A stretch of DNA of 17,504 bases. Source: Omnitrophica bacterium RIFOXYB12_FULL_50_7 (GTDB lineage: Bacteria; Omnitrophota; Omnitrophia; Omnitrophales; Aquincolibacteriaceae). The notes under the pieces were generated by a model, which did no database searches, was not told where the DNA came from, and saw nothing but the letters and a program-made list of their open reading frames with translations. Position 1 is the stretch's first letter; every line of letters begins with the position of its first letter. Location of the stretch: positions 5,120-22,623 of the forward strand of contig MHFU01000152.1 of the NCBI GenBank assembly GCA_001804345.1. Reading direction: 5' to 3'. Position numbers and translations under genes: made by a program. Shown in pieces: positions 1 through 8,339 of the stretch.

Positions 1-45
1 AGACCTGTCAACGGATATGTTACAGTGTCGGCTCTCAAAGAGCCG

Positions 46-120
46 CGCGCAACGTTCTACGCACAACGTTTGATGAGAAGAACAGTTTTTGCGTTGACCG
101 TTGCGCGTTGTGCGTTGCGC
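46..120. repeat. Heptamer inverted-repeat element upstream of msbA
   Basis: The left arm (46-73) reads as four 7-base units: CGCGCAA, CGTTCTA, CGCACAA, CGTTTGA. The right arm (93-120) reads as four units in the opposite sense: GTTGACC, GTTGCGC, GTTGTGC, GTTGCGC. The arms are largely complementary around a 19-base loop. Positions 91-110 are an exact reverse complement of 14816-14835, so this is one copy of a dispersed family. It ends 18 bases before the msbA start. No confident end of an upstream gene can be assigned in bases 1-45: two of the forward frames stay open across it, but none is recognisable. Confidence 0.75.
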
Positions 121-138
121 TGCTTTTCAAGGAGTTTC

Positions 139-1902
139 ATGGACATCTATAAAAGGCTATTGAGCTATGTAAGGCCGTATCGCTGGCGTCTTGCCATCGC
201 TTTTGTGTGCATGCTGGCTTTTTCGATGGCGAATGCGCTTGTTTCGGTCGCGCTCTATGTGATCACAAAAGGGTTCTTTCAGAAGAGCCAGGTCGTTGTT
301 GACAATATTCCTTATCTTTCAAAATATTTCCCCCAATTGACCTCCGTCGCTGTGCCCATGATCTGGGTCCCGGTCATTTTGGTCAGCGTGTTCATTTTGC
401 GCGGGTTTTTTGATTATGTGTCCAACTATCACATGGCCAATGTGGGGATCCTTGCCGTCCGCAAAGTCCGGGACGATCTCTACCGTCACCTGGTCTATCT
501 GTCGCATGACTTTTATGCCAAAGGACGCACCGGGGATTTCCTTTCTCGCATCACCAACGACGTCGGCCAGATCCAGGGCGCGATCACAGATGTGATCACC
601 GATCTTGTCAAACAACCGCTTGTCATCCTTTTCAACATCCCCTTTATCTTTATGTGGGGCGGGAAATACGCGCTCATCGCGATCTTGATCTTTCCGCTTG
701 TGGCGATTCCAATCGTTCTTTTGGGAAAACAACTTCGCAAACTAACAAAAAAAATGCAGGAGCGCACCGGGGACATCACCTCCTTTATCGGCGAGACCTT
801 GTCCGGGGCCCATATTGTGAAGGCCTTTGGCCGCGAGGAAGGGGAGATCCGGCGTTTTGAGGAGATCAATGATAGCGTTTTCAAGTTTTTCAGAAAGACC
901 ATCAAGATCACGATCATCCAGCGTCCTCTGATCGAAGTGATAGGCTCGATCGGCGCCGCGTTCGCGGTGTGGTATGGGATCCAATACTTGTCGCCGGAAC
1001 GGTTTGCGGCTTTTTTTATTTCGCTCTACGTTTGTTACGAGCCTCTCAAAAAAATAAGCAAGGTGAATAGCACGATCCAGCAGTCGATCGCCGCGGGGCA
1101 GCGTATCTTCGAAGTGCTGGATGCCAAGCCCACGATCCATGACAAGTCCGACGCCCTCGTTTTTTCAGAGGCGGTCCGGGAGATCAGCTATGAACATGTC
1201 GGTTTTTATTATGCATTTGATAAGTGGGTACTCAAGGATATTGAGATCAAGGCCAGGCACAATGAGGTGATCGCGTTTGTGGGAGCGAGCGGTTCAGGAA
1301 AGACCTCACTTGTAAACCTGCTTCTCCGTTTTTATGATCCGGTCGAGGGTTCGATTAAAATCAACGGTACGGATATCCGGGATCTGACGCTTCATTCTTT
1401 GCGGGGTCTGATCGGGATCGTGTCGCAGGAAACCGTTCTTTTTAATTGTACGATCCGGGAGAACATTGCTTATGGGCGTCCGGAGGCGAGCCTGGAAGAT
1501 GTGAAACGGGCGGCTGGAATTGCTTATGCGGACCATTTCATTGAAGCGCTTCCTCAGGGGTACGATACTCCGCTGGGAGACAGGGGGCTCAAGCTTTCAG
1601 GCGGCGAGCGCCAGCGCATCGCGATTGCTCGTGCACTTCTCAAGGATCCGCCGATTTTGATCCTCGATGAAGCGACCTCGCATCTTGACACGCAAAGCGA
1701 GAAAGAGGTTCAGGGAGCGCTCGAGAATCTCATGAAGGCCCGTACGGTCTTCGTGATCGCCCATCGTCTTTCCACCATCCAGAAGGCGGACCGCATTCTC
1801 GTGATGGATAAAGGACGGATTGTCCAGCAGGGAACGAACGAGTTCCTTTTACGATTGGGCGGGCCGTACAAAAAGCTCTACGATCTGCAGTTTAATCTTT
1901 GA
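139..1902 (+). CDS. msbA: MsbA-like ABC exporter (fused membrane and ATPase domains)
   Basis: A 587-aa half-transporter, the usual MsbA size. Family members form homodimers in the inner membrane and flip lipid A-core or other lipids using ATP. Residues 1 to about 310 hold the transmembrane domain with several hydrophobic helices. The rest is the nucleotide-binding domain: Walker A GASGSGKT at 382-389, signature LSGGE at 486-490, Walker B ILILDE at 506-511, and the switch His at 542. I chose ATG 139 because AAGGAG sits just upstream and the protein then begins MDIYKRLLSYVRPYRW, typical of the family. The same frame stays open upstream, but that part only translates the repeat at 46-120. The substrate cannot be read from sequence, and a general multidrug or lipid exporter is the alternative. 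Its presence fits a Gram-negative envelope. Confidence 0.85.
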   Translation: MDIYKRLLSYVRPYRWRLAIAFVCMLAFSMANALVSVALYVITKGFFQKSQVVVDNIPYLSKYFPQLTSVAVPMIWVPVILVSVFILRGFFDYVSNYHMANVGILAVRKVRDDLYRHLVYLSHDFYAKGRTGDFLSRITNDVGQIQGAITDVITDLVKQPLVILFNIPFIFMWGGKYALIAILIFPLVAIPIVLLGKQLRKLTKKMQERTGDITSFIGETLSGAHIVKAFGREEGEIRRFEEINDSVFKFFRKTIKITIIQRPLIEVIGSIGAAFAVWYGIQYLSPERFAAFFISLYVCYEPLKKISKVNSTIQQSIAAGQRIFEVLDAKPTIHDKSDALVFSEAVREISYEHVGFYYAFDKWVLKDIEIKARHNEVIAFVGASGSGKTSLVNLLLRFYDPVEGSIKINGTDIRDLTLHSLRGLIGIVSQETVLFNCTIRENIAYGRPEASLEDVKRAAGIAYADHFIEALPQGYDTPLGDRGLKLSGGERQRIAIARALLKDPPILILDEATSHLDTQSEKEVQGALENLMKARTVFVIAHRLSTIQKADRILVMDKGRIVQQGTNEFLLRLGGPYKKLYDLQFNL

Positions 1903-1995
1903 TCAGATATTATCCCTGCCAGGACCCCGATTCCTGAAAAGGGCAGGCTTCCCTCTTTATAAAAGCGTTAGTGCGCTTATAGCGATTTTGATCAT

Positions 1996-2023
1996 TTGTG
2001 ACAAATCCAATTCAAAAGATAAT
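1996..2023 (+). promoter_or_regulatory. Possible sigma70-type promoter for the large exported protein
   Basis: TTGTGA (1996-2001) and GATAAT (2018-2023) are separated by 16 bases, about 110 bases upstream of the GTG start at 2133. The -10 match is good and the -35 match is partial. The gap 1903-2132 otherwise holds only a weak inverted repeat (CCTGCC near 1918, GGCAGG near 1944) and no clear terminator after msbA. Confidence 0.35.
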
Positions 2024-2132
2024 TCTTTCCGCAGACTGTGTTTTTCACCCAATCTTTTTTTGGAGCCAGCCTTTCATTTTTTGAAGAAAGGTGCTAGTTT
2101 TCATCTCCGAACGCTACTCTTGAGGTGAATAT

Positions 2133-5100
2133 GTGCGATTGAAAAATCAGGACACCGCGGTTAAAGTCATAGCCATTCTTGCCCTGGTGGTTTTTCTATA
2201 CCAGAATGTTGTTTGGGCCAATCCGGAATATCTTATAGCAACAAGTGAGTATCAGCCTGAGACGGCGGCGTCAAATCCCGCACCCAACATTTCCCGATCT
2301 CAACCAGATCCAAATTTAACGACCACGGATTTTCTTGTTGGTAATCCATCACTTTCATTGTCGATCGATCAAACAACTTCAGCTGATACGGCTACTCGCA
2401 GCGGCGAGGTAAGCGTTCTTCCTGGCAATCCCGCGGTTGCCTTTCTTGATAATGGAGACAGCAATTTTTCTGTTGTCCAGGAAGATGAGAGTCATGTTTT
2501 TCTTAATTACAACTTTACCAATGCTCAAAATGACGCTTCCTTTCGCATCAGCTGGGCCCAATTCCTTGATAAAGACGGTAATCACGAGCCCGATATCAAT
2601 CTTTATTACCGCACAGACGAAGACCTTTCAGAGCTTCTTTTGACGGTTAGCTCCGAAGAGACAAGAGTTTATGAATGGGTGAATGGAACCATCGGAAGAC
2701 TTAAGTCCGTTACTTATAACCAGTATCACACCACTTACACCTATAACGACGCTCTTCAGAAGGTCACGCTCTCTGTTACAGGTGACACTGATTTTGACAG
2801 GGAATACGTCTATGCCTTTGATCCAGAGACAAAGACCATAGGCGAGATCCAATCTTCTGCCAGAATAGCGAAGAGCACGCCGTTTACCTTCACAAAGATC
2901 CTTAACCCCGGCTGGAATTTCTTCTCAATTCCTTTTTCTGAGTCTCTGAACGCTAACTCCTTTAAAGACAAATACCGCATCAACTCAATTTATGAATGGT
3001 CGAATAGCGCTGGCAGTTATACCTTCGCAGACACGATCGAGTATGGAAAGGGCTACTGGATCAATGTTAACCAGGAAACCGTCATTACTCTTACCAGTAA
3101 TCGTATCACAAACCTCGATACTCCCTTATCCAAGGGTTGGAATCTGATCGGCGCTCCGAGTGTCGAGGCCCCTCTTGCTAATATTCAAGGTTTGGAAAAA
3201 CATGTGGGCACTATCTGGGGATGGAGTGGTAGCGGTTATGTGAAAGTCGAAGGCGGGGCTGCCATGACCCCCGGGGCTGGTTATTGGTTTTATCTTCGGG
3301 AGGCTATTAATCTCCGTTATTTTGATGCGATCCCTGCCTGTGTCACTGAAACCTTTCAATCGATTCCTGAAAACTGGATAGATGCTACTGGTTCTCAACT
3401 TCCCCCCGAAGATTCCTACGTTTTTAAAGGTGCCCCCGCTGATCTTGGAACAAGCGTCACATTCAACTTGACAGGGCCCGAAGGGCAGACTGTCCAGGTC
3501 ATCTTTACAGACAAGAACCGCAACACCTTCTCTCAAAATGTTGTTTTAACAAGTGCCGAGCAGTCGGTAACTTTTAACCTTACATCTGGGCGCAGCAATT
3601 TTGATTCTCACCATGTCACGGATGTCACTTTCAAGGTTCTTGCTCAGAGTGGGACCGCCGGAACAGTTATTTTTGAAACGAACGGACTCAAAGCACCGAA
3701 TACGCAGCTTCTTTCTCCAGCGCTCGTGAATCAAACCAATTACACGTTTGAATACGAGCTGAATGGGACGCATTTCTCAGAACCCAAACTTCTCACAGAA
3801 GGAAAGAACGTCTTTCTTATTCGTGACAATGAAACCCTGGATCACGAAGTTCTCGCCCGGTTTGAAGTTACTTTAGATATTCAGATTCCTGTTGGCTCTC
3901 TTAATATCAATTCCGGATCGGTCTATTCCGATTCATTGAATGTGACGCTGAATCTTTCAGCCAGCGATGCGGCGGGGTCGGGTTTGGATACGATGAGTTT
4001 TTCGACCGATAACGTGAACTGGACCACACCGGAAGCATACGCCACCACCAAAGCTTGGACACTTCTTTCAGGCGATGGCCTAAAGACCGTCTACGTCAAA
4101 TTTATCGACAAAGCCGGCAACGTGAGTATTCCTTACTCCCAATTCATCACGCTCGATACGGAGGCTCCCTCTGGTTCTATAACGATCAATGGCGAAAATC
4201 CCTACAGCATAACCCCTCTTGTTACGCTTACTCTGTCGGGAGCCGATGTTGGGTCGGGCGTGGATCAAATGCGTTTTTCGATAGATGCAGGGGTTGCTTG
4301 GACTGATTGGGAGACTTATCAGACTACAAAAAGCATCACTCTCCCTGGCGATTATGGTAAGAAGGAAGTGAGAGCTCAGTTTAAGGACCGAGTTAATAAT
4401 GTGGGTGAATTTTTAAGTTCTATTTTCTACGGTGTGGGCGCTTATTTGGCAGATCAAAGCCTTTCTTATTTCACGGACGCGACAAAATTAGCCGTGGAAC
4501 CCATCTCAGGTTATCCGCACGAGGGCTACAACCAGAGGGATTATACGCAGCCCACGAATATTGGTTTTTATTCGCTTTTAATGGCCAATATTGCATCGGG
4601 CCAGATACAAACAGACAAGATTTCGCAAGCAACAGCTCTTGCCAATCTTAGCAAGGTCATGACTTCGCTGCTCGCGGATCAGGCGCGCCTCGGTTACAAA
4701 GGGCTCTTGCCTTGGTTTCAGTTCAATGGTTCCACCTGGAATCGGGATCCTGGTTTATCGGGTCAGCAGGTTGTGCTAGGGGATAATACCAATCTTTCAG
4801 CCGCCTTGGGCGCGGTTATCGGAGCTCTTCTCGATCCTGTTTTGGTTAATGATGCCACAGCACAAGCGATCCGGACCCAGATAGAAAGTTTTCTGGATGC
4901 TCAGAAAGCGGGATATGATCTCCTCTATGATTCTGCCAAGGGTCAATTTCGGGATGGTATGTATATTCTTGCTAATCCTAACAGTCCTCCGAGTTACATG
5001 CCGGGCTACCAAGATTCTTTTGGTTCTGAGTTCAGAGCGGGCACCGAATTTTTGATGCTTCGTTTTAACTATGCCGATTCAGTCTATAGCCAACTTGTGA

Positions 5101-6014
5101 CGGACATAGTCCATTACTCCACCCAGGCAGGGAGCGATCTTTATGTCGCGAAGACATGGGATGGAGGCGCTTTTCAGATGCTCTGGCCCACGCTTCTCAT
5201 GCCGGAGACGGATATTCCGGCCCTCAGTCAAATACTTCAGAATTTTGTGACGGCTGCCCTGGATTTTTCAAACAAGAACAATCTCCCTGGTTTTCTCTCA
5301 GCGAGCTATTGCTCATCGGGTTATTGCAGTACCGCAGGAATCGATCAGCTGTCCATGAATACGGTAGTCCAGAACGAAAGAGCTACCTCGCTTTACACTT
5401 TGGGCGCAGCTCATATGATCAAACCTTTGGAGGTCGAACAGTTCCTGGATAATATTTTGAAGCAATACCCTAGTCTTCTGACCAGCCACGGTCTTTGGGA
5501 AGGGTATGATAAAAATACAAGTCAGATCGTTCAGGAGCAGATCGTGACGAATGTAGCGACTTTCGTTTTGGGCATGGCAGGCACCGGTCCTTTAAACATG
5601 ACGCGTTATTTGCAGAGCAGAAATCTTTGGGCCCGTTTTCAGACCGTAACTTCTCAGCAAGCTGCTCCCATGAATGTGCTTGCTTCTGCCACGGGCGGTC
5701 CCTGGAATTGGTCAGGCAGTGGCCGTTATTATCGTGCTTACCAGTTCGCTTCAAGCAATCTTAATCTTGCCGGGCGAAGGATCATCATTAAATACAAATC
5801 CACCGCGGCTCTTTCAGGTATTTTTATTGAGCTAAAGAGAGGCTCCTCGATCGCATCCAAACTCTACCTGGATTTTTTGAACACGAACAACACAGAGCAA
5901 ACGATCACCATCGATATCCCGCCGCTTTCAGGCTTCAGCGGTTTATATGAAATGGTATTTAATTCGGGAAGTTCGTTGAATGGCTTGACACTTACGAGCA
6001 TCACAACGGTTTAG
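2133..6014 (+). CDS. Large exported multidomain protein with glucoamylase-like domain
   Basis: A 1293-aa protein starting at GTG 2133, with GAGGTG 5 bases upstream; the ATG two bases earlier hits a stop after three codons. Residues 1-29 form a Sec signal peptide (KNQDTAVK, then a hydrophobic run ending VVWA). A beta-rich segment follows. Next are two 'GWN' modules (GWNFFSIPF near 260, GWNLIGAP near 335), each closing with a GYW motif, as in surface proteins. A beta domain covers about 410-560 and two Ig-like repeats about 583-770 (SGLDTMSFSTDN and SGVDQMRFSIDA). From about 766 to 1165 is an alpha-helical region resembling glucoamylase-like (alpha/alpha)6 domains: NIGFYSLLMANI, LGDNTNLSAALGAVIGALLD, WDGGAFQMLWP at 1009. 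About 1185-1293 looks like a carbohydrate-binding-type beta sandwich. It is probably secreted or outer-surface and glycan-related; the exact activity is not known. A strong terminator follows. Confidence 0.75.
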   Translation: MRLKNQDTAVKVIAILALVVFLYQNVVWANPEYLIATSEYQPETAASNPAPNISRSQPDPNLTTTDFLVGNPSLSLSIDQTTSADTATRSGEVSVLPGNPAVAFLDNGDSNFSVVQEDESHVFLNYNFTNAQNDASFRISWAQFLDKDGNHEPDINLYYRTDEDLSELLLTVSSEETRVYEWVNGTIGRLKSVTYNQYHTTYTYNDALQKVTLSVTGDTDFDREYVYAFDPETKTIGEIQSSARIAKSTPFTFTKILNPGWNFFSIPFSESLNANSFKDKYRINSIYEWSNSAGSYTFADTIEYGKGYWINVNQETVITLTSNRITNLDTPLSKGWNLIGAPSVEAPLANIQGLEKHVGTIWGWSGSGYVKVEGGAAMTPGAGYWFYLREAINLRYFDAIPACVTETFQSIPENWIDATGSQLPPEDSYVFKGAPADLGTSVTFNLTGPEGQTVQVIFTDKNRNTFSQNVVLTSAEQSVTFNLTSGRSNFDSHHVTDVTFKVLAQSGTAGTVIFETNGLKAPNTQLLSPALVNQTNYTFEYELNGTHFSEPKLLTEGKNVFLIRDNETLDHEVLARFEVTLDIQIPVGSLNINSGSVYSDSLNVTLNLSASDAAGSGLDTMSFSTDNVNWTTPEAYATTKAWTLLSGDGLKTVYVKFIDKAGNVSIPYSQFITLDTEAPSGSITINGENPYSITPLVTLTLSGADVGSGVDQMRFSIDAGVAWTDWETYQTTKSITLPGDYGKKEVRAQFKDRVNNVGEFLSSIFYGVGAYLADQSLSYFTDATKLAVEPISGYPHEGYNQRDYTQPTNIGFYSLLMANIASGQIQTDKISQATALANLSKVMTSLLADQARLGYKGLLPWFQFNGSTWNRDPGLSGQQVVLGDNTNLSAALGAVIGALLDPVLVNDATAQAIRTQIESFLDAQKAGYDLLYDSAKGQFRDGMYILANPNSPPSYMPGYQDSFGSEFRAGTEFLMLRFNYADSVYSQLVTDIVHYSTQAGSDLYVAKTWDGGAFQMLWPTLLMPETDIPALSQILQNFVTAALDFSNKNNLPGFLSASYCSSGYCSTAGIDQLSMNTVVQNERATSLYTLGAAHMIKPLEVEQFLDNILKQYPSLLTSHGLWEGYDKNTSQIVQEQIVTNVATFVLGMAGTGPLNMTRYLQSRNLWARFQTVTSQQAAPMNVLASATGGPWNWSGSGRYYRAYQFASSNLNLAGRRIIIKYKSTAALSGIFIELKRGSSIASKLYLDFLNTNNTEQTITIDIPPLSGFSGLYEMVFNSGSSLNGLTLTSITTV

Positions 6015-6070
6015 AAAATTACTTTGAAGTCACGAAGCGTTTTTTGAAAGGTGTCGTCAGATTCAGACAT

Positions 6071-6103
6071 AAAAAAGCCAAGCTTTTTCAGCTTGGCTTT
6101 TTT
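6071..6103. terminator. Bidirectional rho-independent terminator
   Basis: A perfect 13-bp stem: AAAAAAGCCAAGC (6071-6083) pairs with GCTTGGCTTTTTT (6091-6103) around a 7-base loop. It has a T-run on both strands, so it can end the large + strand gene (stop at 6014) and the convergent minus strand gene (stop at 6138). Confidence 0.9.
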
Positions 6104-6137
6104 GTTCCGGCGCTGCGCGTAGAGCGCGACGAAATTT

Positions 6138-6563
6138 TTAGAACTTGAAGAGCTTGATCTTGGCAGCTTCGCCGGACTTTTCCTCGGGTTGTTCGATCTC
6201 GTAGCTGTCATCTTTCGCGTAACCGAGGGACGCGACCTTCTTGACGCCTTTGATGGTGTTATCAACCACTTTGCTGCCTGCTTGTTGTGCGCCGTCCAGG
6301 GTCCCGACCACCGGTTTTTCACGCATGGTGGATCCGGTCGTGTCACTCAAGGTATCTTTCACGTTATCATACGTAACTTCCTTGATACCCGTTGCGAAAT
6401 TCTTCGCGGGGTGGCGCTTTTCGGGCGTCTCTGTCTCTTTTTCCATCTGTTTCTGGATTTTTTCCTGTTGGCGCGCGTCTTCATCGTACTGACCGGATCG
6501 TGCCATGCCAAAATTGGCCGCGGCAATTACAATAACAAGAGTGACGAGAATTTTATTTTCCAT
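6138..6563 (-). CDS. Small exported protein of unknown function
   Basis: A 141-aa protein. I chose the second Met (ATG at 6563) because GAGGGG lies at a proper distance upstream and the protein then starts MENKILVTLVIVIAAANFGMA, a textbook Sec signal peptide with cleavage after residue 21. An upstream Met at 6578 would add five residues (MRGLQ) ahead of it. The mature part is hydrophilic: a charged, Gln/Glu/Lys-rich stretch (about 25-50), then an amphipathic Gly/Val/Asp segment (about 60-112) and an acidic-to-basic tail ending KIKLFKF. There is no lipobox cysteine. I do not recognise the family. It is likely periplasmic. It has its own promoter (6609-6636), is divergent from hom, and shares the terminator at 6071-6103 with the preceding gene. 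Confidence 0.7.
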   Translation of the reverse strand: MENKILVTLVIVIAAANFGMARSGQYDEDARQQEKIQKQMEKETETPEKRHPAKNFATGIKEVTYDNVKDTLSDTTGSTMREKPVVGTLDGAQQAGSKVVDNTIKGVKKVASLGYAKDDSYEIEQPEEKSGEAAKIKLFKF

Positions 6564-6608
6564 TTGTAGGCCCCTCATTATGGATCATTTTAGGAGAGCA
6601 GCGGAGGT

Positions 6609-6636
6609 AGTATACACAATTCATTTTTAAAGTAAA
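6609..6636 (-). promoter_or_regulatory. Promoter for the small exported protein
   Basis: On the minus strand TTTACT (6636-6631) is followed after 16 bases by TATACT (6614-6609). The -10 matches the sigma70 consensus at five of six positions. It lies about 45 bases upstream of the start at 6563. Confidence 0.55.
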
Positions 6637-6660
6637 CCCCATTAGAAATGCAAAATTCCG

Positions 6661-6706
6661 TGGAACGGGGAACGGGAAACGTTCGCGTTCCCCGAGGAAC
6701 GTTCCC
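6661..6706. repeat. GGAACG-type heptamer inverted repeat
   Basis: The left arm has units TGGAACG, GGGAACG, GGAAACG (6661-6681). The right arm is CGTTCCC, CGAGGAA, CGTTCCC (6686-6706), where CGTTCCC is the reverse complement of GGGAACG. The same unit (GGGGAAC, repeated four times) is read as protein inside valS at 16265-16292. Confidence 0.7.
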
Positions 6707-6729
6707 CGGCTTTCATGAGCAAGGGCTGT

Positions 6730-6758
6730 TTGATTTTTGATCATGGGCACGATATACT
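6730..6758 (+). promoter_or_regulatory. Candidate promoter of the hom operon
   Basis: TTGATT (6730-6735), a 17-base spacer, then TATACT (6753-6758). Spacing is ideal, with four and five of six consensus matches. Transcription from here would give a 5' leader of roughly 195 bases before hom at 6961. Confidence 0.55.
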
Positions 6759-6782
6759 ACGCCGGCTTTCGTTGGAGAAGTT

Positions 6783-6862
6783 AGTACTGCGTTACTATTA
6801 ATTTTGGGGGTTCGCAGTGCTATACCGCATACCCCCAATTTTGAATGTCATGCGGTATTAGC
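6783..6862 (+). promoter_or_regulatory. Possible structured leader with competing helices upstream of hom
   Basis: Three long pairings overlap: AGTACTGCG (6783-6791) with CGCAGTGCT (6813-6821); TTGGGGGT (6804-6811) with ACCCCCAA (6831-6838); and GCTATACCGCAT (6819-6830) with ATGCGGTATTAGC (6850-6862, one bulged base). The first and third share bases 6819-6821. The middle pairing interleaves with both, so they would compete or form pseudoknots. It lies between the candidate promoter and hom, where an attenuator or riboswitch would sit. No known class is recognised, no T-rich terminator is obvious, and no Thr- or Ile-rich leader peptide is seen. A mobile palindrome is the alternative. Confidence 0.35.
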
Positions 6863-6960
6863 AGGGAAGTTAATGTTGTCCTGTCTTTGTTAAGGTTTTG
6901 TCATCACTGAACCCCTGACATCAATTGGAACGCAGCATTAGGACGTTTTTCAGGAGAAAT

Positions 6961-8256
6961 ATGAAAAAGATCAATATCGGGCTTCTCGGGTTAGGACAGA
7001 TCGGTACGGGACTCTATGAGATCCTGACTGCTAAAAAGAAATTTTTCGAACACCAACTCGGCGTTTCCTTCGAGATCGTTCGCATTGCCGAGAAATTTCC
7101 GAACCGGAAACGAAAAGTCCGGCCTCCCAAAAGCATTATGACCCAGGACGCTCTCTCGGTGGTGCGTGATCCTTCTGTGGATGTGGTGGTGGAGTTGATC
7201 GGCGGGACGAGTGCGGCGCGCATGCTTATCAAGGAAGCATTGAAAGAAGGCAAGCATGTGGTGACCGCGAACAAGGCGCTTCTCGCTGAATACGGAGATG
7301 AGATCTTTGAACTAGCTCACAAAATGCGGCGATGGGTTTGCTTTGAGGCGAGCGTGGGAGGCGGGATCCCCTGTATCAAGGCCCTGCGCGAAGGCCTCGT
7401 GGCGAACAACATCGAATCGATCCATGCGATCATCAACGGGACCACGAATTATATTTTGACGCAAATGACCGAAACCGGGATGGATTTCTCGGAGGCGCTT
7501 GCGGGGGCCCAGCAAAAAGGGTATGCCGAGGCCGATCCGACGCTGGACATACAGGGGATCGATGCCGCGCACAAGCTCGCGATCCTCGTGCGGTTTGCGT
7601 TCGGGGGGCGTGTGAAGTTCAGTGACATTTATTCGGAGGGGATCTCCCGGATCTCCAGCGACGACATCGCTTTCGCCAAGGAATTCGGTTATGCGATCAA
7701 ATTGCTTGCGATTGCCAAAAAAACCAAGGATGGCGTTGAAGCTCGCGTTCAGCCGACGCTTCTTCCGAAAGCCCATATTCTTGCGAACGTGAATCAATCA
7801 TTTAATGCGATCCTGATGCACGGGGACGAGGTCGGCGATGTGATGTTCTATGGTCGCGGGGCCGGGCCGCATCCGACGGCAAGCGCTGTGATCGCAGATT
7901 TGGTGGATATCGCCAAAAGCGAGATCGATATCCCGGTGGATGATGACTCCGTGATCCGCGCTTTGGGTCCCAGTGTTCCCGTCAAAAGTATTACATCGAT
8001 TTTGTCGCGCTATTACCTTCGGTTCTATGTGATCGACAGGCCGAGCGTGCTCGCGAATATCTCCAAGATCCTCGGAAAATACAAGATCAGTATCTCGGAT
8101 GTCATGCAGCGTGAGCGTAGTGTCGGGCGCGTGGTGCCTCTCATTCTTTTAACGCATGATACGCATGAAAAAAACCTGAGGGCCGCGGTTAGCGAGATCG
8201 ATCGTATGTCCTGCATCAAGGAGAAGACTCAGGTCATTCGCATCGAAGGGGCGTAG
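6961..8256 (+). CDS. hom: Homoserine dehydrogenase
   Basis: A 431-aa monofunctional enzyme reducing aspartate semialdehyde to homoserine with NAD(P)H, the branch-point step toward threonine and methionine. The N-terminal Rossmann motif is GLGQIG (10-15), then VVTANKALL with Lys105, the substrate loop NGTTNYI (159-165), and KGYAEADPTLDIQGIDAAHK, whose final Lys205 is the conserved catalytic lysine. A C-terminal ACT domain (about 351-431, beginning YYLRFYVIDRPSVLANIS) suggests allosteric control by threonine, as in other ACT-containing members. The start at 6961 is fixed by AGGAGA a few bases upstream and by the family-typical MKKINIGLLGLGQIG. It is the first gene of the block; thrC starts 83 bases after its stop. 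All key residues are present. Confidence 0.95.
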   Translation: MKKINIGLLGLGQIGTGLYEILTAKKKFFEHQLGVSFEIVRIAEKFPNRKRKVRPPKSIMTQDALSVVRDPSVDVVVELIGGTSAARMLIKEALKEGKHVVTANKALLAEYGDEIFELAHKMRRWVCFEASVGGGIPCIKALREGLVANNIESIHAIINGTTNYILTQMTETGMDFSEALAGAQQKGYAEADPTLDIQGIDAAHKLAILVRFAFGGRVKFSDIYSEGISRISSDDIAFAKEFGYAIKLLAIAKKTKDGVEARVQPTLLPKAHILANVNQSFNAILMHGDEVGDVMFYGRGAGPHPTASAVIADLVDIAKSEIDIPVDDDSVIRALGPSVPVKSITSILSRYYLRFYVIDRPSVLANISKILGKYKISISDVMQRERSVGRVVPLILLTHDTHEKNLRAAVSEIDRMSCIKEKTQVIRIEGA

Positions 8257-8305
8257 GGGACTGGCTCCATTTTTGCCTGCTAGGCAGGAAATGGTGCCTG
8301 ACCCC
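8256..8305. repeat. REP-like imperfect palindrome between hom and thrC
   Basis: Two 25-base halves form an imperfect palindrome: GGGGACTGGCTCCATTTTTG… and its approximate complement ending ATGGTGCCTGACCCC, meeting at TGCCTGCTAGGCA. Its first base is the last base of the hom stop codon. It resembles REP-type intergenic hairpins with GGGG outer ends. The core GCCTGC…GGCAGG also occurs at 10716-10733. Confidence 0.6.
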
Positions 8306-8339
8306 ACCCGTTAAACGTTATTGAGGAAAGCAAATACAA

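Larger units (their letters stand above)
6564..6960. other. Divergent intergenic region (about 400 bases) between the minus strand gene and hom
   Basis: No coding gene is supported here. From left to right it holds the minus strand promoter (6609-6636), a heptamer inverted repeat (6661-6706), a plus strand promoter (6730-6758), and a roughly 195-base leader with competing inverted repeats before hom. These are listed separately. Confidence 0.7.

Noticed and set aside
25..138. N-terminal extension of the MsbA-like protein
   Set aside because: The extension only translates the heptamer repeat; AAGGAG and the family start support ATG 139.
6850..6863. Similarity of ATGCGGTATTAGC to the complement of a conserved 16S rRNA segment
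   Set aside because: The match stops after about 14 bases and the flanks do not resemble rRNA; treated as coincidence within an inverted repeat.
6845..6910. A short frame (21 codons) in the hom leader as an attenuator leader peptide
   Set aside because: It has no ribosome site and no run of Thr or Ile codons.
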